NCBI RefSeq assembly: GCF_900079775.1
Contig: NZ_LT556038.1
Location: 324,679-372,494 of the forward strand
Direction of reading: 5' to 3'
From: Leyella lascolaii
GTDB lineage: Bacteria; Bacteroidota; Bacteroidia; Bacteroidales; Bacteroidaceae
DNA: 47,816 nt
Part shown: positions 15,256-24,481 of the stretch, in pieces
Position numbering within the stretch: position 1 is the first letter of the stretch
Layout of the letters: each line of letters starts with the position of its first letter
Made by a program: the position numbers and the translations under genes
The notes under the pieces: model-generated
The model's database searches: none
What the model saw: the letters and a program-made list of their open reading frames with translations, nothing else
What the model was told of the DNA's origin: nothing

Positions 15256-16284
15256 ATGGAAGATATTAAACAAATAGATTTTGTCAAGATTGTCAAGACC
15301 ATACGTAAGCATCCTAAAGCCTACGCCATATCACTGCCGGTAGCCTTCATACTGTCATGCCTGCTGATAATATGCGTTCCCCGCTACTACCGCTGCACGG
15401 TAACTCTTGCACCAGAGATGTCAAATCTTAGTTCAAGCTCGCTGAATCAGATAGCCTCATCTTTCGATTTCGATCTCTCGTCAGCCACAGGCGCAAGCAG
15501 CGACGCCATTCTGCCAGAACTCTATCCCGACCTTGTAAACTCCGTAGATTTCAGAACAAGCCTGTTCCCCATACAGGTTGTGACGGCAGACGGCACTCTG
15601 CGGACCGACTATTATGACTATCTTCTGAAACACCAGTCTGCTCCATGGTGGACCGTAGCAATGAACAGGGTGAAGGACATGTTCAAGGAAAAGACCTCCG
15701 CTGCCGGAAACGGGAAGATAAACCCGTTCAGACTGACAAAGCAACAGAACGGCATCATGAAGTCATTGGAAAAGAAAATAGAGTGCAGTGTCGACAAGAA
15801 GAACTACGTGATATCAATAACCGTCACCGACCAGGACCCTCTTATATGTGCCACAATGGCTGATTCTGTGAAAAGCCGGCTGCAAGAGTTCATCACAGAC
15901 TACCGCACAAGGAAAGCCCGCAACGACCTTGAATATACAGAGAAGCTGTATAACGAGGCTAAGAAAAAATACACACAGTCAAGACAGCAGTACGCATCGT
16001 TCGCCGATGCAAACAACGAGCTCATGCTCGAAAGCTACAAATCGAAGATGGAGGACCTTGAAAACGAGATGCAACTCAACTTCAATGCCTACAGCATGAT
16101 GTCCAACCAGCTCAACGCGGCAAGGGCTAAGGTGCAGGAACGCACTCCGGCATTCACCACACTACAGTCGGCATCAGTGCCCCTCAGACCCGCCGGTCCA
16201 AAACGGATGATATTTGTCGCCGTCGTAACATTCCTCACATTCATAGGCACATCAATAAAGATTCTATATAAAGAAAGAGCATGA
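15256..16284 (+). CDS. Wzz-like chain-length determinant / polysaccharide co-polymerase
   Basis: A 342-aa inner-membrane protein with two transmembrane segments, about residues 23-43 (AISLPVAFILSCLLIICVP) and 316-334 (RMIFVAVVTFLTFIGTSIKI), and a large periplasmic part between them with a coiled-coil (about 215-290). The region before the second segment has PLRPAGPKR, the Pro-rich signature of this family. It has no C-terminal Wzc kinase domain, and no separate kinase or phosphatase is seen in the locus. It should set chain length with the Wzy-like protein. Its stop overlaps the start of the next gene (ATGA). Confidence 0.88.
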   Translation: MEDIKQIDFVKIVKTIRKHPKAYAISLPVAFILSCLLIICVPRYYRCTVTLAPEMSNLSSSSLNQIASSFDFDLSSATGASSDAILPELYPDLVNSVDFRTSLFPIQVVTADGTLRTDYYDYLLKHQSAPWWTVAMNRVKDMFKEKTSAAGNGKINPFRLTKQQNGIMKSLEKKIECSVDKKNYVISITVTDQDPLICATMADSVKSRLQEFITDYRTRKARNDLEYTEKLYNEAKKKYTQSRQQYASFADANNELMLESYKSKMEDLENEMQLNFNAYSMMSNQLNAARAKVQERTPAFTTLQSASVPLRPAGPKRMIFVAVVTFLTFIGTSIKILYKERA

Positions 16285-17327
16285 TATATATATTGCTTTC
16301 GGTCTTTTTCCTGACATTCATCGCTTCTCTTTTTGAGGAAAGGACGAAACGGTATAATAAAGCCATATATATATCAATAGGTGTCATACTGTTCCTGTGC
16401 GCAGGATTCAAGGAGATAGGATTCGACAACGACTCCGAGAACTACGAGTTTTTCTACAACCACTATGACGATCCGTATGTTCAGATGGCTGTTGAATACT
16501 CGTATCTGTTTCTGTCACAGCTGTTCAACAGCTTCACCGACGACGCTCACATAATGTTCATACTCTATTCAGGAGCTGGAATCTTGCTGAAGATGACAGC
16601 CATGAAGAGGCTTTCCGAACTGTGGTTCCTTCCTTTGCTCGTATATATGGGCAACTACTACATACTGCACGACATGACCCAGATAAGGGCATGTGTTGTT
16701 TCCGGTATATTCATGATGGCTATAATACCGCTGGCAGAGAACAGAAAAGGACTCACGGCACTGCTTCTTCTCCTTGGCTGCGTGTTCCACTACTCCACCC
16801 TGGCGTTGTTTCCTGTGCTGTTTCTCAGCAACAAAGACATGAGCAAGAGAACAAGACTCATGTGGTCATTGCTTGTTCCTCTCGGCTATCTTCTGTGTTT
16901 CGCCAACATCAATCTTCTCACCGAGATACCCATACCATATATAGGCGACAAGCTCGCAGCCTATCAGGAACTTAGTGAACGAGGCATAAAAGGCAGTGAT
17001 ATAAATATCTTCAACGCCGTGTTTGTCGTGACATGGTTCACCTATCTTTATATACTCTACTTCTATGATACAGTAATAAAGCACAACAAATATCTGCCTT
17101 TGATGCTCCGACTTACCGGACTCTCTGTATTTTCATTCCTCGCACTGTCGTTCCTCCCGGTGCTTTCGTTCAGGATAAGTGAACTTTATGGCATTGCCGA
17201 AATATTCATTTTCGCCAATATATATTACACCATAAAGCCCGGATGGCTCGCAAAGTCGGTGGTAGCAATAGTCGGTATCGCTCTCTTCTGCATAAACGCG
17301 TTCTACGCGGAATTCCTACATCCATAG
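16281..17327 (+). CDS. EpsG/Wzy-like polysaccharide polymerase
   Basis: A 348-aa polytopic membrane protein with about 9-10 hydrophobic segments. The N-terminus (MIYILLSVFFLTFIASLFEE) and the conserved-looking FKEIGFDNDSENYEFFYN loop fit the EpsG family of polymerases that join lipid-linked repeat units in the periplasm. Further segments include FLPLLVYMGNYYILHDMTQIR, a hallmark-like region of EpsG proteins. It overlaps the Wzz-like gene by 4 nt and is followed by the flippase after 6 nt. Assignment rests on topology, the N-terminal motif and context; Wzy-type proteins are poorly conserved. Confidence 0.82.
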   Translation: MIYILLSVFFLTFIASLFEERTKRYNKAIYISIGVILFLCAGFKEIGFDNDSENYEFFYNHYDDPYVQMAVEYSYLFLSQLFNSFTDDAHIMFILYSGAGILLKMTAMKRLSELWFLPLLVYMGNYYILHDMTQIRACVVSGIFMMAIIPLAENRKGLTALLLLLGCVFHYSTLALFPVLFLSNKDMSKRTRLMWSLLVPLGYLLCFANINLLTEIPIPYIGDKLAAYQELSERGIKGSDINIFNAVFVVTWFTYLYILYFYDTVIKHNKYLPLMLRLTGLSVFSFLALSFLPVLSFRISELYGIAEIFIFANIYYTIKPGWLAKSVVAIVGIALFCINAFYAEFLHP

Positions 17328-17333
17328 ACAGAC

Positions 17334-18674
17334 ATGAACATAAGAAACATATTCAAAGGCGACAGACGCACCGCACTGGTAAAGAAAAACATTGCCGGTT
17401 CGCTGGTCATAAAGGGATGGAGCTGCATCATCCAGTTCCTCATCGTGCCTCTGTCACTTCAATGTCTTTCTGGATATGAGTACGGACTATGGCTCACCAT
17501 AAACTCCATATTCGTAGGAATAGATGCGATAGATGTCGGTCTGGGCAACGGACTAAGAAACAGACTGGCAGAAGCTATGGCGAAAAACGACAAACAAACA
17601 GCCCGTATGCTTGTCAGTAGTACATTTGGCATGCTTATCATAACCATCATACCAATAGTGATAATCCTGTCATTCATTATATCAATGACCGACTGCTACA
17701 AGATAATGAATGTAGACCCTCAGCTCGTTCCACACCTTAATACAATCCTCATAGCGTCACTCTCAATAATGGGTACCACATTCATATTCAAGTGTATTGG
17801 CAATATATATCTCGGAATGCAGCTTCCCGCTATAAACAACCTGCTTGTTGTGTCCGGACAGACAGTGTCGTTACTTCTGCTGTTTGTAATATCATTGTTC
17901 GGGAAAAGCACCTTGCTGAATGTCGTCATTGCATTTACATTATCTCCGCTGATAGTATATATTATATCCTATCCGATAACATTCTGTAAGAAATACAAGT
18001 TTCTTGCACCCTCAATAAGGTTCTTCAACACGGCTACATGCAAAGACCTGCTGACGCTGGGGCTGTCCTTTTTCATCATACAACTCTCAGGTCTGCTGCT
18101 GTTCATGTCATCCAACTTCATCATATCAAAAGTCCTGACTCCTGCAGAAGTTTCCCCTTACCAGATTTCTTACAGGTATTTCAACATACTCTACCTGTTT
18201 TTCACCATCATAGTGTCTCCATTATGGTCTGCAACTACGGACGCATATACAAAAGGAGACTGGACATGGATAAACAAAATTGTAAAAAACATAAACAGAC
18301 TGCTGCTCGCATGTATCCTGCTCACAGTTATTATGTATTTCGTCTCACCGATATTCTATAAGATATGGATTGGTGACAAGATAAGTATAAGCACGCAACT
18401 GTCTGCTTTGATGGCTGTTTACAGTTATGTCATGGTAGTAAGTAACTGTTACTCTTACCTGCTTTTCGGAATAGGGAAAATACGAGTCATGACCATAATG
18501 GCAGTATGTGAGACAGTATTGTTCGTTCCGATAGAATTCATTACATGCCGTTATTATGGAACAACAGGATTGGTTGTGACACTCATATCGGCTACATTAA
18601 TATGTGCGTCAATCAATATTATCCAATTCAAAAGAATATCTCAAGGTAAAGCAAAAGGATTATGGAACAAATGA
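17334..18674 (+). CDS. Wzx-like lipid-linked oligosaccharide flippase
   Basis: A 446-aa membrane protein of the MOP/polysaccharide-transport superfamily with about 12 predicted membrane segments. The N-terminal [20 protein letters not shown] and [20 protein letters not shown] then [15 protein letters not shown] are typical of this family (the GLWLT and GLGNGLRN patterns). It should flip the undecaprenyl-linked repeat unit to the periplasm. Base composition becomes more AT-rich than in the export genes. It overlaps the acyltransferase start by 13 nt. Confidence 0.88.
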   Translation: MNIRNIFKGDRRTALVKKNIAGSLVIKGWSCIIQFLIVPLSLQCLSGYEYGLWLTINSIFVGIDAIDVGLGNGLRNRLAEAMAKNDKQTARMLVSSTFGMLIITIIPIVIILSFIISMTDCYKIMNVDPQLVPHLNTILIASLSIMGTTFIFKCIGNIYLGMQLPAINNLLVVSGQTVSLLLLFVISLFGKSTLLNVVIAFTLSPLIVYIISYPITFCKKYKFLAPSIRFFNTATCKDLLTLGLSFFIIQLSGLLLFMSSNFIISKVLTPAEVSPYQISYRYFNILYLFFTIIVSPLWSATTDAYTKGDWTWINKIVKNINRLLLACILLTVIMYFVSPIFYKIWIGDKISISTQLSALMAVYSYVMVVSNCYSYLLFGIGKIRVMTIMAVCETVLFVPIEFITCRYYGTTGLVVTLISATLICASINIIQFKRISQGKAKGLWNK

Positions 18675-19273
18675 CAAAATACTTTGTAAGTGCAATTCGA
18701 TTCCTATTGAGAGCGATATGCTACATATATCGCTCTATATACGGATGGTTCATACATTACAGCATACAATCCTGCGGCAAAAACATAACAGTATGGCCAA
18801 GAATAAAGATATATGGAGGTAACAATATTAATATAGGAAAGAACGTCATAATAAGAAAAAATACAACCATAGCAGCACAAGTCAGATACCACAATCAGCA
18901 ATTCAGCCCAACCATAACTATAGAAGACAATGTTGATCTTGGCGAACATTGCTTTATTACCGCCATCAATGAAATAATTATAGGTGAAGGTACAACAACC
19001 GGAAGGATGGTAACCATAACCGATAATTCACACGGTGACACAACAATTGAGAATATGAAAAAAAACATTCCAGAAAGAATACTGTTCTCAAAAGGGCGTG
19101 TTTGCATTGGAAAGAAAGTATGGATTGGCGACAAAGCCACCATTTTACCTAATGTGACAATAGGTGACGGAGCAATTATAGGTGCGAATGCGGTTGTAAG
19201 CAAAGACATTCCTCCATATTGTATAGCGGCAGGTAATCCTGCAAGAATAATAAAGAACTTGAATAATGGATGA
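18662..19273 (+). CDS. Left-handed beta-helix acyltransferase (WbbJ-like)
   Basis: A 203-aa protein of the hexapeptide-repeat transferase family, probably adding an acetyl group to a sugar of the repeat unit. Hexad repeats run through [39 protein letters not shown] and [20 protein letters not shown], ending [20 protein letters not shown] then PARIIK. The DNSHG segment supplies the catalytic His typical of the family. The N-terminus before the helix is aromatic and basic, with no clear membrane span. The gene is very AT-rich compared with its neighbours. A second ATG three codons in (18671) is possible. Confidence 0.88.
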   Translation: MEQMTKYFVSAIRFLLRAICYIYRSIYGWFIHYSIQSCGKNITVWPRIKIYGGNNINIGKNVIIRKNTTIAAQVRYHNQQFSPTITIEDNVDLGEHCFITAINEIIIGEGTTTGRMVTITDNSHGDTTIENMKKNIPERILFSKGRVCIGKKVWIGDKATILPNVTIGDGAIIGANAVVSKDIPPYCIAAGNPARIIKNLNNG

Positions 19274-20102
19274 CGGGACAGCAGTAATAATAATTCTTTA
19301 CAATCCTTCAGAAGAAGATATAGGCAATGCAGAATCTGTTGCCAAAACATATCGCGGAGTTATTGTTGACAACTCAGACCTGCCATTTACAAAAGATTCA
19401 AAAATAGGCAGGATGCATTACGTATGCAACAAGGCAAACAAGGGAATAGCCGAAGCGCAGAACATCGGTATGAGAATTATGTTGAGAGAGTGCGTAAGCC
19501 ATCTTGTATTTTTCGATCAGGACAGCCGCTTCGGGCATGATTACCCGTCACTGATTGCCAATGAGTTTAAATCAATAAAGAAGGACATACCCAACCTCGC
19601 GATGCTCGGCCCCACAGTGAAACGCAAGGACAGCGGTGAGGAATACAGGTCTGCAATACATAAGGACAGATATGCAAGCTCGGATTTAATACTCCGCCGC
19701 GACGTCATATCATCCGGGAGCTGCATATCCGCAGATGCCATCAGGACGGTAGGCATGAACGATGAGCGACTGTTTATAGACTATGTGGACTACGACTGGT
19801 GCTGGCGTGCGGCGTCAAAGGGTATGGTTTGCGGAATAACTCCAAATGTAAGCATCGCGCACAAAGTAGGACAAAGGGAAATAAGGATAGGCAGACAGGT
19901 TGTCATAATATCCAAACCGTTCCGCTATTTTTACCAATACCGCAACTACCTTTGGCTTTTACGCAGGAAATATGTACCTTTGCAATGGAAAATAGCAACA
20001 GGTATAAAGTTTTCCATGAGGCTCATTTACTTCCCGTTATTTGTCAAAGGAGGATGCGAATGCTGGAAGAACATGGTTAAAGGCATCATGAAAGGAATAT
20101 GA
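19266..20102 (+). CDS. GT2 glycosyltransferase (rhamnosyltransferase-like)
   Basis: A 278-aa cytoplasmic GT-A enzyme. The N-terminal strand is [13 protein letters not shown], the NDP-sugar site includes VDNSD and [16 protein letters not shown], and the metal-binding DXD-like motif is FFDQDSRF. The acceptor side shows [14 protein letters not shown], where the DYDWCWRA motif is common in WbbL/RfbN-like rhamnosyltransferases. The C-terminal half, [20 protein letters not shown], is amphipathic and could hold the enzyme at the membrane. The same arrangement occurs in the next gene, which suggests ancient duplication. It overlaps the acyltransferase by 8 nt. Donor sugar is inferred only weakly. Confidence 0.88.
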   Translation: MDDGTAVIIILYNPSEEDIGNAESVAKTYRGVIVDNSDLPFTKDSKIGRMHYVCNKANKGIAEAQNIGMRIMLRECVSHLVFFDQDSRFGHDYPSLIANEFKSIKKDIPNLAMLGPTVKRKDSGEEYRSAIHKDRYASSDLILRRDVISSGSCISADAIRTVGMNDERLFIDYVDYDWCWRAASKGMVCGITPNVSIAHKVGQREIRIGRQVVIISKPFRYFYQYRNYLWLLRRKYVPLQWKIATGIKFSMRLIYFPLFVKGGCECWKNMVKGIMKGI

Positions 20103-20103
20103 A

Positions 20104-20973
20104 ATGAATATCGGAGCTATCATAATATTATATAATCCGGACATTGAGCAGACGCTCCACTCCTTGAACGTCTTATTACCTCAGGTAGATAAAGTTTATC
20201 TGATAGACAATTCCCGTAAATCGAATGAAGACCGGATTCCACAGAATGCAAAAATAAAATATATACCATTATATAATAATACAGGTATTGCCGCAGCGCA
20301 AAACACCGGCATCCGATGTCTTGTTGGCGACCGTTGCGACTTCGTACTGTTCAGCGACCAAGACAGCATAGCCGAACCAGACACCGTAGGCAAACTTCTT
20401 GACACATACACATTCCTGAAATCTGAAGGCATAAAGACAGGAGGCGTAGGCACAAGAGCCGTCAATATAAAGACAGGCATGCCTTATCCCTCAAAATCCA
20501 AAGAATATGACAAGGTAACAATAAAAAAGAACGGACGCCAGTACACAACCGCGACAAGATGCAGCTACATACGCTCATCCATATCGTTGATTGAGACCGG
20601 GAACTTCCAACATGCAGGAATGTTCGACGAAAAACTTTTCATAGACGGTGTGGATAACGAATGGTGCTGGAGAGCCGCTACAAAAGGTTACCGCTTCTAT
20701 ATAGCGGAGAATGCAAGAATAAGGCACATGTTGGGCAAGGAATCAAGGAAAATAGGTAACAAGGACATTTCAATCTCATCCGAGTTCCGCATTTACTACC
20801 AGTTCAGGAACTATATCTGGCTTTTCAGGAGAAACTATGTCCCGTTCTGGTGGAAATTCAGACATTTCTTCAAATACGCAGTCAAAGCCGTTTACTTCCC
20901 TTTATTCGTAAAGCCAAGGATCGTATATGCCAAACAGATTGCAAGAGGGATAAAGGACGGTTTAATCAAATAA
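20104..20973 (+). CDS. GT2 glycosyltransferase, paralogue of the preceding gene
   Basis: A 289-aa GT-A enzyme. It begins MNIGAIIILYNPDIEQTLHS and contains YLIDNSRK, LYNNTGIAAAQNTGIR, the DXD-like LFSDQDSIA, LFIDGVDNEWCWRAATKGYR and the C-terminal FRIYYQFRNYIWLFRRNYVP. Each block aligns with the preceding gene, so the two are paralogues that probably add successive related sugars. The start is 1 nt after the previous stop. Confidence 0.88.
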   Translation: MNIGAIIILYNPDIEQTLHSLNVLLPQVDKVYLIDNSRKSNEDRIPQNAKIKYIPLYNNTGIAAAQNTGIRCLVGDRCDFVLFSDQDSIAEPDTVGKLLDTYTFLKSEGIKTGGVGTRAVNIKTGMPYPSKSKEYDKVTIKKNGRQYTTATRCSYIRSSISLIETGNFQHAGMFDEKLFIDGVDNEWCWRAATKGYRFYIAENARIRHMLGKESRKIGNKDISISSEFRIYYQFRNYIWLFRRNYVPFWWKFRHFFKYAVKAVYFPLFVKPRIVYAKQIARGIKDGLIK

Positions 20974-21006
20974 TAAAAAGAATATTCTTATATAGAGATA
21001 CAGACA

Positions 21007-21855
21007 ATGACCATCTCAGTTATAATGTCGGTTTACAGAAACGAGCGTCCCGAGTATCTGGACGAGTCGATAAGGAGCATTTGGACCGACCAGACAGTAA
21101 AGCCTGCGGAGATAATACTGATAAAGGACGGTCCGCTGACGGATGCGCTGGAGCGGACCATAAGCACATGGAAAGAGCGCATCGGCGACAGGCTGATAAC
21201 ACACAGTAACGGGACAAACCTCGGACTGACAAAGTCGCTCAACATAGCCCTGCGTCTGGCGTCTTCCGACCTCATAGCCCGCATGGACAGCGACGACCTG
21301 TCCGACCCCAGACGATTCGAACGGCAGACCGCCTTTCTTGAGGCAAACCCGGACGTGGCGATAGTGGGCGGAGCCATGCAGGAGTTCAACAGCAGCAATC
21401 CGAAGCTCAACGTGCGCCACTATCCGAGGAACAACGACGAGGTGATGCGCACCATATACAAGGCGAGTCCGCTCGCCCACCCCACGGTGATGATGCGCAG
21501 CGCGATATTCAGAAACGGACTGAAGTATGACGAACGCTACCGCACGAGCCAGGACATAGCCCTGTGGTTCGACGCCATATGCGCCGGATACAAGATAGGC
21601 AACATCGACGACATAACGCTCTACTTCCGCCGTGACGACGAGATGTTCCGCCGACGCAGCCGCGCAAAGGCATGGAACGAGTTCCGCATCTACATGAACG
21701 GCGTAAGGAGAGTATACGGTCTGCTCACTCCAAAATACGTGTTTCCCATAAGCCGTCTTGTTTTCAGACTGATGCCTCTGCGCGTGGTGAAGTTCATCTA
21801 CGGCAGCAGGATAAGGCATTACGTGGTGGACAAGAACACGAAAGGCGCGCAATAA
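21007..21855 (+). CDS. GT2 glycosyltransferase
   Basis: A 282-aa GT-A enzyme of a different GT2 subgroup from the two before it. It starts MTISVIMSVYRNERPEYLDE, with IILIKDGPLTDAL, NGTNLGLTKSLNIALRLASS and the clear DXD motif IARMDSDDLSDPRRFERQ. IVGGAMQEF and the acceptor-side TSQDIALWFDA follow. The C-terminal tail is basic. Base composition returns to the GC level of the export genes. It is the last gene of the plus-strand EPS run, and its stop codon lies inside a 16-bp terminator stem. Confidence 0.88.
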   Translation: MTISVIMSVYRNERPEYLDESIRSIWTDQTVKPAEIILIKDGPLTDALERTISTWKERIGDRLITHSNGTNLGLTKSLNIALRLASSDLIARMDSDDLSDPRRFERQTAFLEANPDVAIVGGAMQEFNSSNPKLNVRHYPRNNDEVMRTIYKASPLAHPTVMMRSAIFRNGLKYDERYRTSQDIALWFDAICAGYKIGNIDDITLYFRRDDEMFRRRSRAKAWNEFRIYMNGVRRVYGLLTPKYVFPISRLVFRLMPLRVVKFIYGSRIRHYVVDKNTKGAQ

Positions 21856-21879
21856 TACATTCCTATTGCGCGCCTTTCG
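21839..21879 (+). terminator. Terminator of the EPS operon, 5' arm coding
   Basis: A perfect 16-bp stem (21839-21854 with 21864-21879, 9-nt loop). The left arm encodes the last four residues of the GT2 enzyme and part of its stop codon. The right arm has only three T and there is no long T-tail, but the stem is strong. It may also act on the convergent epimerase transcript. Confidence 0.7.
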
Positions 21880-22000
21880 CATGCAGTACGCACCGTCTGT
21901 CATGACCTCCCGCCGTGTTCTGACATGTTTCTCACAATCCTCTCACACCGGTTCCTCCACGGCTGTCCGCCCGGACACTCATCCCGATTCATCCGGACAC

Positions 22001-23035
22001 TCATCTCAACGGGTTCTTTTCAGACACAAACCACTCCGCGAACCGGCTTATTCCCTCGTGCAGCGACACGTGCGGCTTGTAGCCAATCTCGTTCTCCAGC
22101 CTCGACGTGTCCGCATTGGTGCTGTAGACGTCGCCCGGCTGCATGGGCAGATAAATCTTCTCAGCCTCCCTGCCGAGCGCGGTCTCTATCTCGCTGATAA
22201 AGTCCATCAGTCTCACCGGATGCGAGCAGCCTATGTTGTATATGCGGTAAGGCACCCCGTTGTCGCGCCTTATGCTGTCCTCAGGTGTGTCGATGACAGA
22301 TATTGTGCCGTCCACGATGTCGTCTATATATGTGAAGTCGCGCATCATGTCGCCGTTGTTGAACACCTTTATCGGCTCTCCTCTCAATATGGCTCCGGCA
22401 AACAGCGAAGGCGACATGTCCGGGCGTCCCCACGGTCCGTATACAGTGAAATAGCGCAGACCCGTGGTTGTGAATCCGTAAAGCTTGCTGTAGCAGTGCG
22501 CCATCAGCTCGTCGGCTTTCTTTGTAGCCGCATACAGGCTCACCGGTGTGTCCACCTTGTCGTCCTCCTTATACGGTGCGTCCGTGTTAAGACCGTATAT
22601 AGAACTTGACGAAGCGAATATGAGATGCCTCACACCATAGTTGCGGCACGCCTCCAGAATGTTGAGAAAGCCAGCCATGTTACTCTGAAGATAGGAGTAA
22701 GGATTGGTTATCGAATAGCGCACACCTGCCTGCGCAGCCAGATTCATCACCTTGTCGAATCGGTATTCCTCGAATATCCGGTCGGTCATCTCCTTGTCAT
22801 CAATAGACATCCGGATGAAAAGCGCGTTGTCGTACACAGGATTCCTTACCACGCTGCCGCTCTGTATGGCTTCCGGTTGTGAAAAACCGCACTCAGCGAG
22901 ACGTCCGTACTTCAGTCTCACATCATAATAATCGTTCATGTTGTCTATCCCGACTACGAAATCGCCGCGTCTTGCCAGCTCCTTAAATACCTTAGAGCCG
23001 ATGAATCCGGCTGCCCCCGTGACCAATATTCTCAT
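22001..23035 (-). CDS. NAD-dependent UDP-glucuronate epimerase-like SDR
   Basis: A 344-aa cytoplasmic extended SDR enzyme. The NAD-binding motif is MRILVTGAAGFIGSKVFKEL, and the next acidic residue is in GIDNMNDYYDV. The catalytic region has SSSSIYG and the YxxxK pair in SLYAATKKADE, followed by GLRYFTVYGPWGRPDMS. This pattern fits UDP-glucuronate 4-epimerases, which supply UDP-galacturonate. It should make a precursor for the EPS. The ORF extends 16 codons upstream, but the Rossmann fold begins at the ATG at 23035. It is the only minus-strand gene in the EPS locus, and a two-hairpin repeat with two TAnnTTTG boxes lies in its upstream region. Confidence 0.9.
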   Translation of the reverse strand: MRILVTGAAGFIGSKVFKELARRGDFVVGIDNMNDYYDVRLKYGRLAECGFSQPEAIQSGSVVRNPVYDNALFIRMSIDDKEMTDRIFEEYRFDKVMNLAAQAGVRYSITNPYSYLQSNMAGFLNILEACRNYGVRHLIFASSSSIYGLNTDAPYKEDDKVDTPVSLYAATKKADELMAHCYSKLYGFTTTGLRYFTVYGPWGRPDMSPSLFAGAILRGEPIKVFNNGDMMRDFTYIDDIVDGTISVIDTPEDSIRRDNGVPYRIYNIGCSHPVRLMDFISEIETALGREAEKIYLPMQPGDVYSTNADTSRLENEIGYKPHVSLHEGISRFAEWFVSEKNPLR

Positions 23036-23068
23036 ATCAAGTGTATGTTGCTTTTTACTGAAATTGTG

Positions 23069-23145
23069 ACAAAGATAATGCAAACGAGAGGAAAGAAAGC
23101 TTGCTTTCTATTTCCCGAGTGCAGCTTATCTTCTGCAAAGGTAAG
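23069..23145. repeat. Single two-hairpin repeat (A-type) upstream of the epimerase
   Basis: One full hairpin 2 with GGAAA / TTTCC and AAAGC-TT-GCTTT stems, framed by GCAAACGAG and CGAGTGCAG. On the minus strand it is flanked by TACCTTTG (23136-23143) and TATCTTTG (23070-23077), both matching the -7 consensus and both pointing to the epimerase 35-100 nt away. No clear -33 box is present for either. Confidence 0.8.
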
Positions 23146-23356
23146 ATATTTTTCCGTTACTTGCACCATAAAAACGGTAAAACTGTAACGGCACGTCCGG
23201 CGGCTGATACCGTAGGAAAGCCATGCAGGCACACACGCGCGGCATCTCCGCATAGCCATTTGCAGAGATGCCGTCAAGGCTTCATGACAGCTAATATATG
23301 CCTCTCCATGCAATAATACCGTAATATATGAGTTATAATATAAACTGAATTCATTA

Positions 23357-24481
23357 ATGGAGAACAGCATCATTCTGATATTGTCTGCTTTTGTCATAAG
23401 CACCGCGTGCGGTTTCATCATCATACCGCACATTGTCAACTTCTGCATTAAAAAGAACCTTTACGACATTCCCAACGCGCGCAAAGTGCACAAGAACGCC
23501 ATTCCCCGCCTTGGAGGAATATGCTTCCTGCCGTGCACGCTCATAGCCTTCATCTTCGGAATAGCCATTCTCAACCAGCTCACCGGACAACGGCAGATAA
23601 CCATAGGCACATGGTCTGTGATGTTCCTCATAAGCCTTTCGCTCATATACATCATAGGTATAGTGGACGACATTGTGGGAGTGAGACCGAGAACCAAGTT
23701 CGCCGTGCAGATAATAGCCGCATCGCTGCTGCCTCTCTCCGGTCTTTACATCAACAACATGTACGGCATGTTCGGCATACACGAGCTCCCGTTCTGGGTG
23801 GGTGCGCCGCTCACGGTGTTCGTGCTCGTGTTCATCGACAACGCCATGAACCTCATCGACGGCATCGACGGGCTCTCCGGCGGACTCGCCCTGCTCTCGC
23901 TCACAGGCTTCCTGCTGTGCTTCATGCATGAGGGCATCTACACTTACGCCATCCTCATAGCCGGACTCATGGGCGTGCTCACGGCATATCTCTTCTTCAA
24001 CATATGGGGGAAGCCGGAGAAGGGACACAAGATTTTCATGGGCGACTCGGGAAGTCTCACCCTGGGTTTCATTCTCGGGTTCCTTCTCATCAAGTTCGCC
24101 ATGCACAATCCGAACGTCATGCCCTACCGCAACAACAGTCTGCTGATAACCTACACACTGCTCATTGTGCCCTGCTTCGATGTGGTGAGGGTCATCATAA
24201 CGCGGCTGAAGAACCGCCACCCGATATTCAAGGCTGACAAGAACCACATACACCACAAGCTGATGCGTGCCGGAATGTCGCAGCATCAGGCTCTTGTCAC
24301 CATACTTCTTCTTGCCGCCACGTTCATCGTTCTCAACAAGGCTCTGCGCCCGGTAATGAAGAGCGACCTCATCGTTCTGACCGACATACTCGTCTACACC
24401 GGCTTCCAGCTCGTCACAGACATATTCATAAGGAAGAACGAGCGCAGGCTGACGGCAGACAACGGCACCACCGCCGCATAA
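23357..24481 (+). CDS. WecA/MraY-like polyprenyl-phosphate phospho-sugar transferase (GT4-type)
   Basis: A 374-aa polytopic enzyme with about 10-11 membrane segments that transfers a HexNAc-1-phosphate to undecaprenyl phosphate. Diagnostic loops are IPNARKVHKNAIPRLGG near the N-terminus, IGIVDDIVGVRPRTKF (the DD pair), DNAMNLIDGIDGLSGGLALL, FMGDSGSLTLGF and the C-terminal cytoplasmic NHIHHKLMRAGMS (HIHH motif). It is a second candidate initiating enzyme in this locus besides the PHPT at 12051. It is separated from the rest by the reverse-strand epimerase and has its own upstream region without a clear promoter box. Confidence 0.9.
   Translation: MENSIILILSAFVISTACGFIIIPHIVNFCIKKNLYDIPNARKVHKNAIPRLGGICFLPCTLIAFIFGIAILNQLTGQRQITIGTWSVMFLISLSLIYIIGIVDDIVGVRPRTKFAVQIIAASLLPLSGLYINNMYGMFGIHELPFWVGAPLTVFVLVFIDNAMNLIDGIDGLSGGLALLSLTGFLLCFMHEGIYTYAILIAGLMGVLTAYLFFNIWGKPEKGHKIFMGDSGSLTLGFILGFLLIKFAMHNPNVMPYRNNSLLITYTLLIVPCFDVVRVIITRLKNRHPIFKADKNHIHHKLMRAGMSQHQALVTILLLAATFIVLNKALRPVMKSDLIVLTDILVYTGFQLVTDIFIRKNERRLTADNGTTAA

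Noticed and set aside
13983..15302. 439-codon minus-strand frame
   Set aside because: An antisense shadow of the Wza-like gene, rich in His and Val as expected for such shadows.
12681..16284. Wzc-type tyrosine kinase system
   Set aside because: The Wzz-like protein has no Walker motifs or Tyr-rich tail, and no phosphatase gene is beside it.
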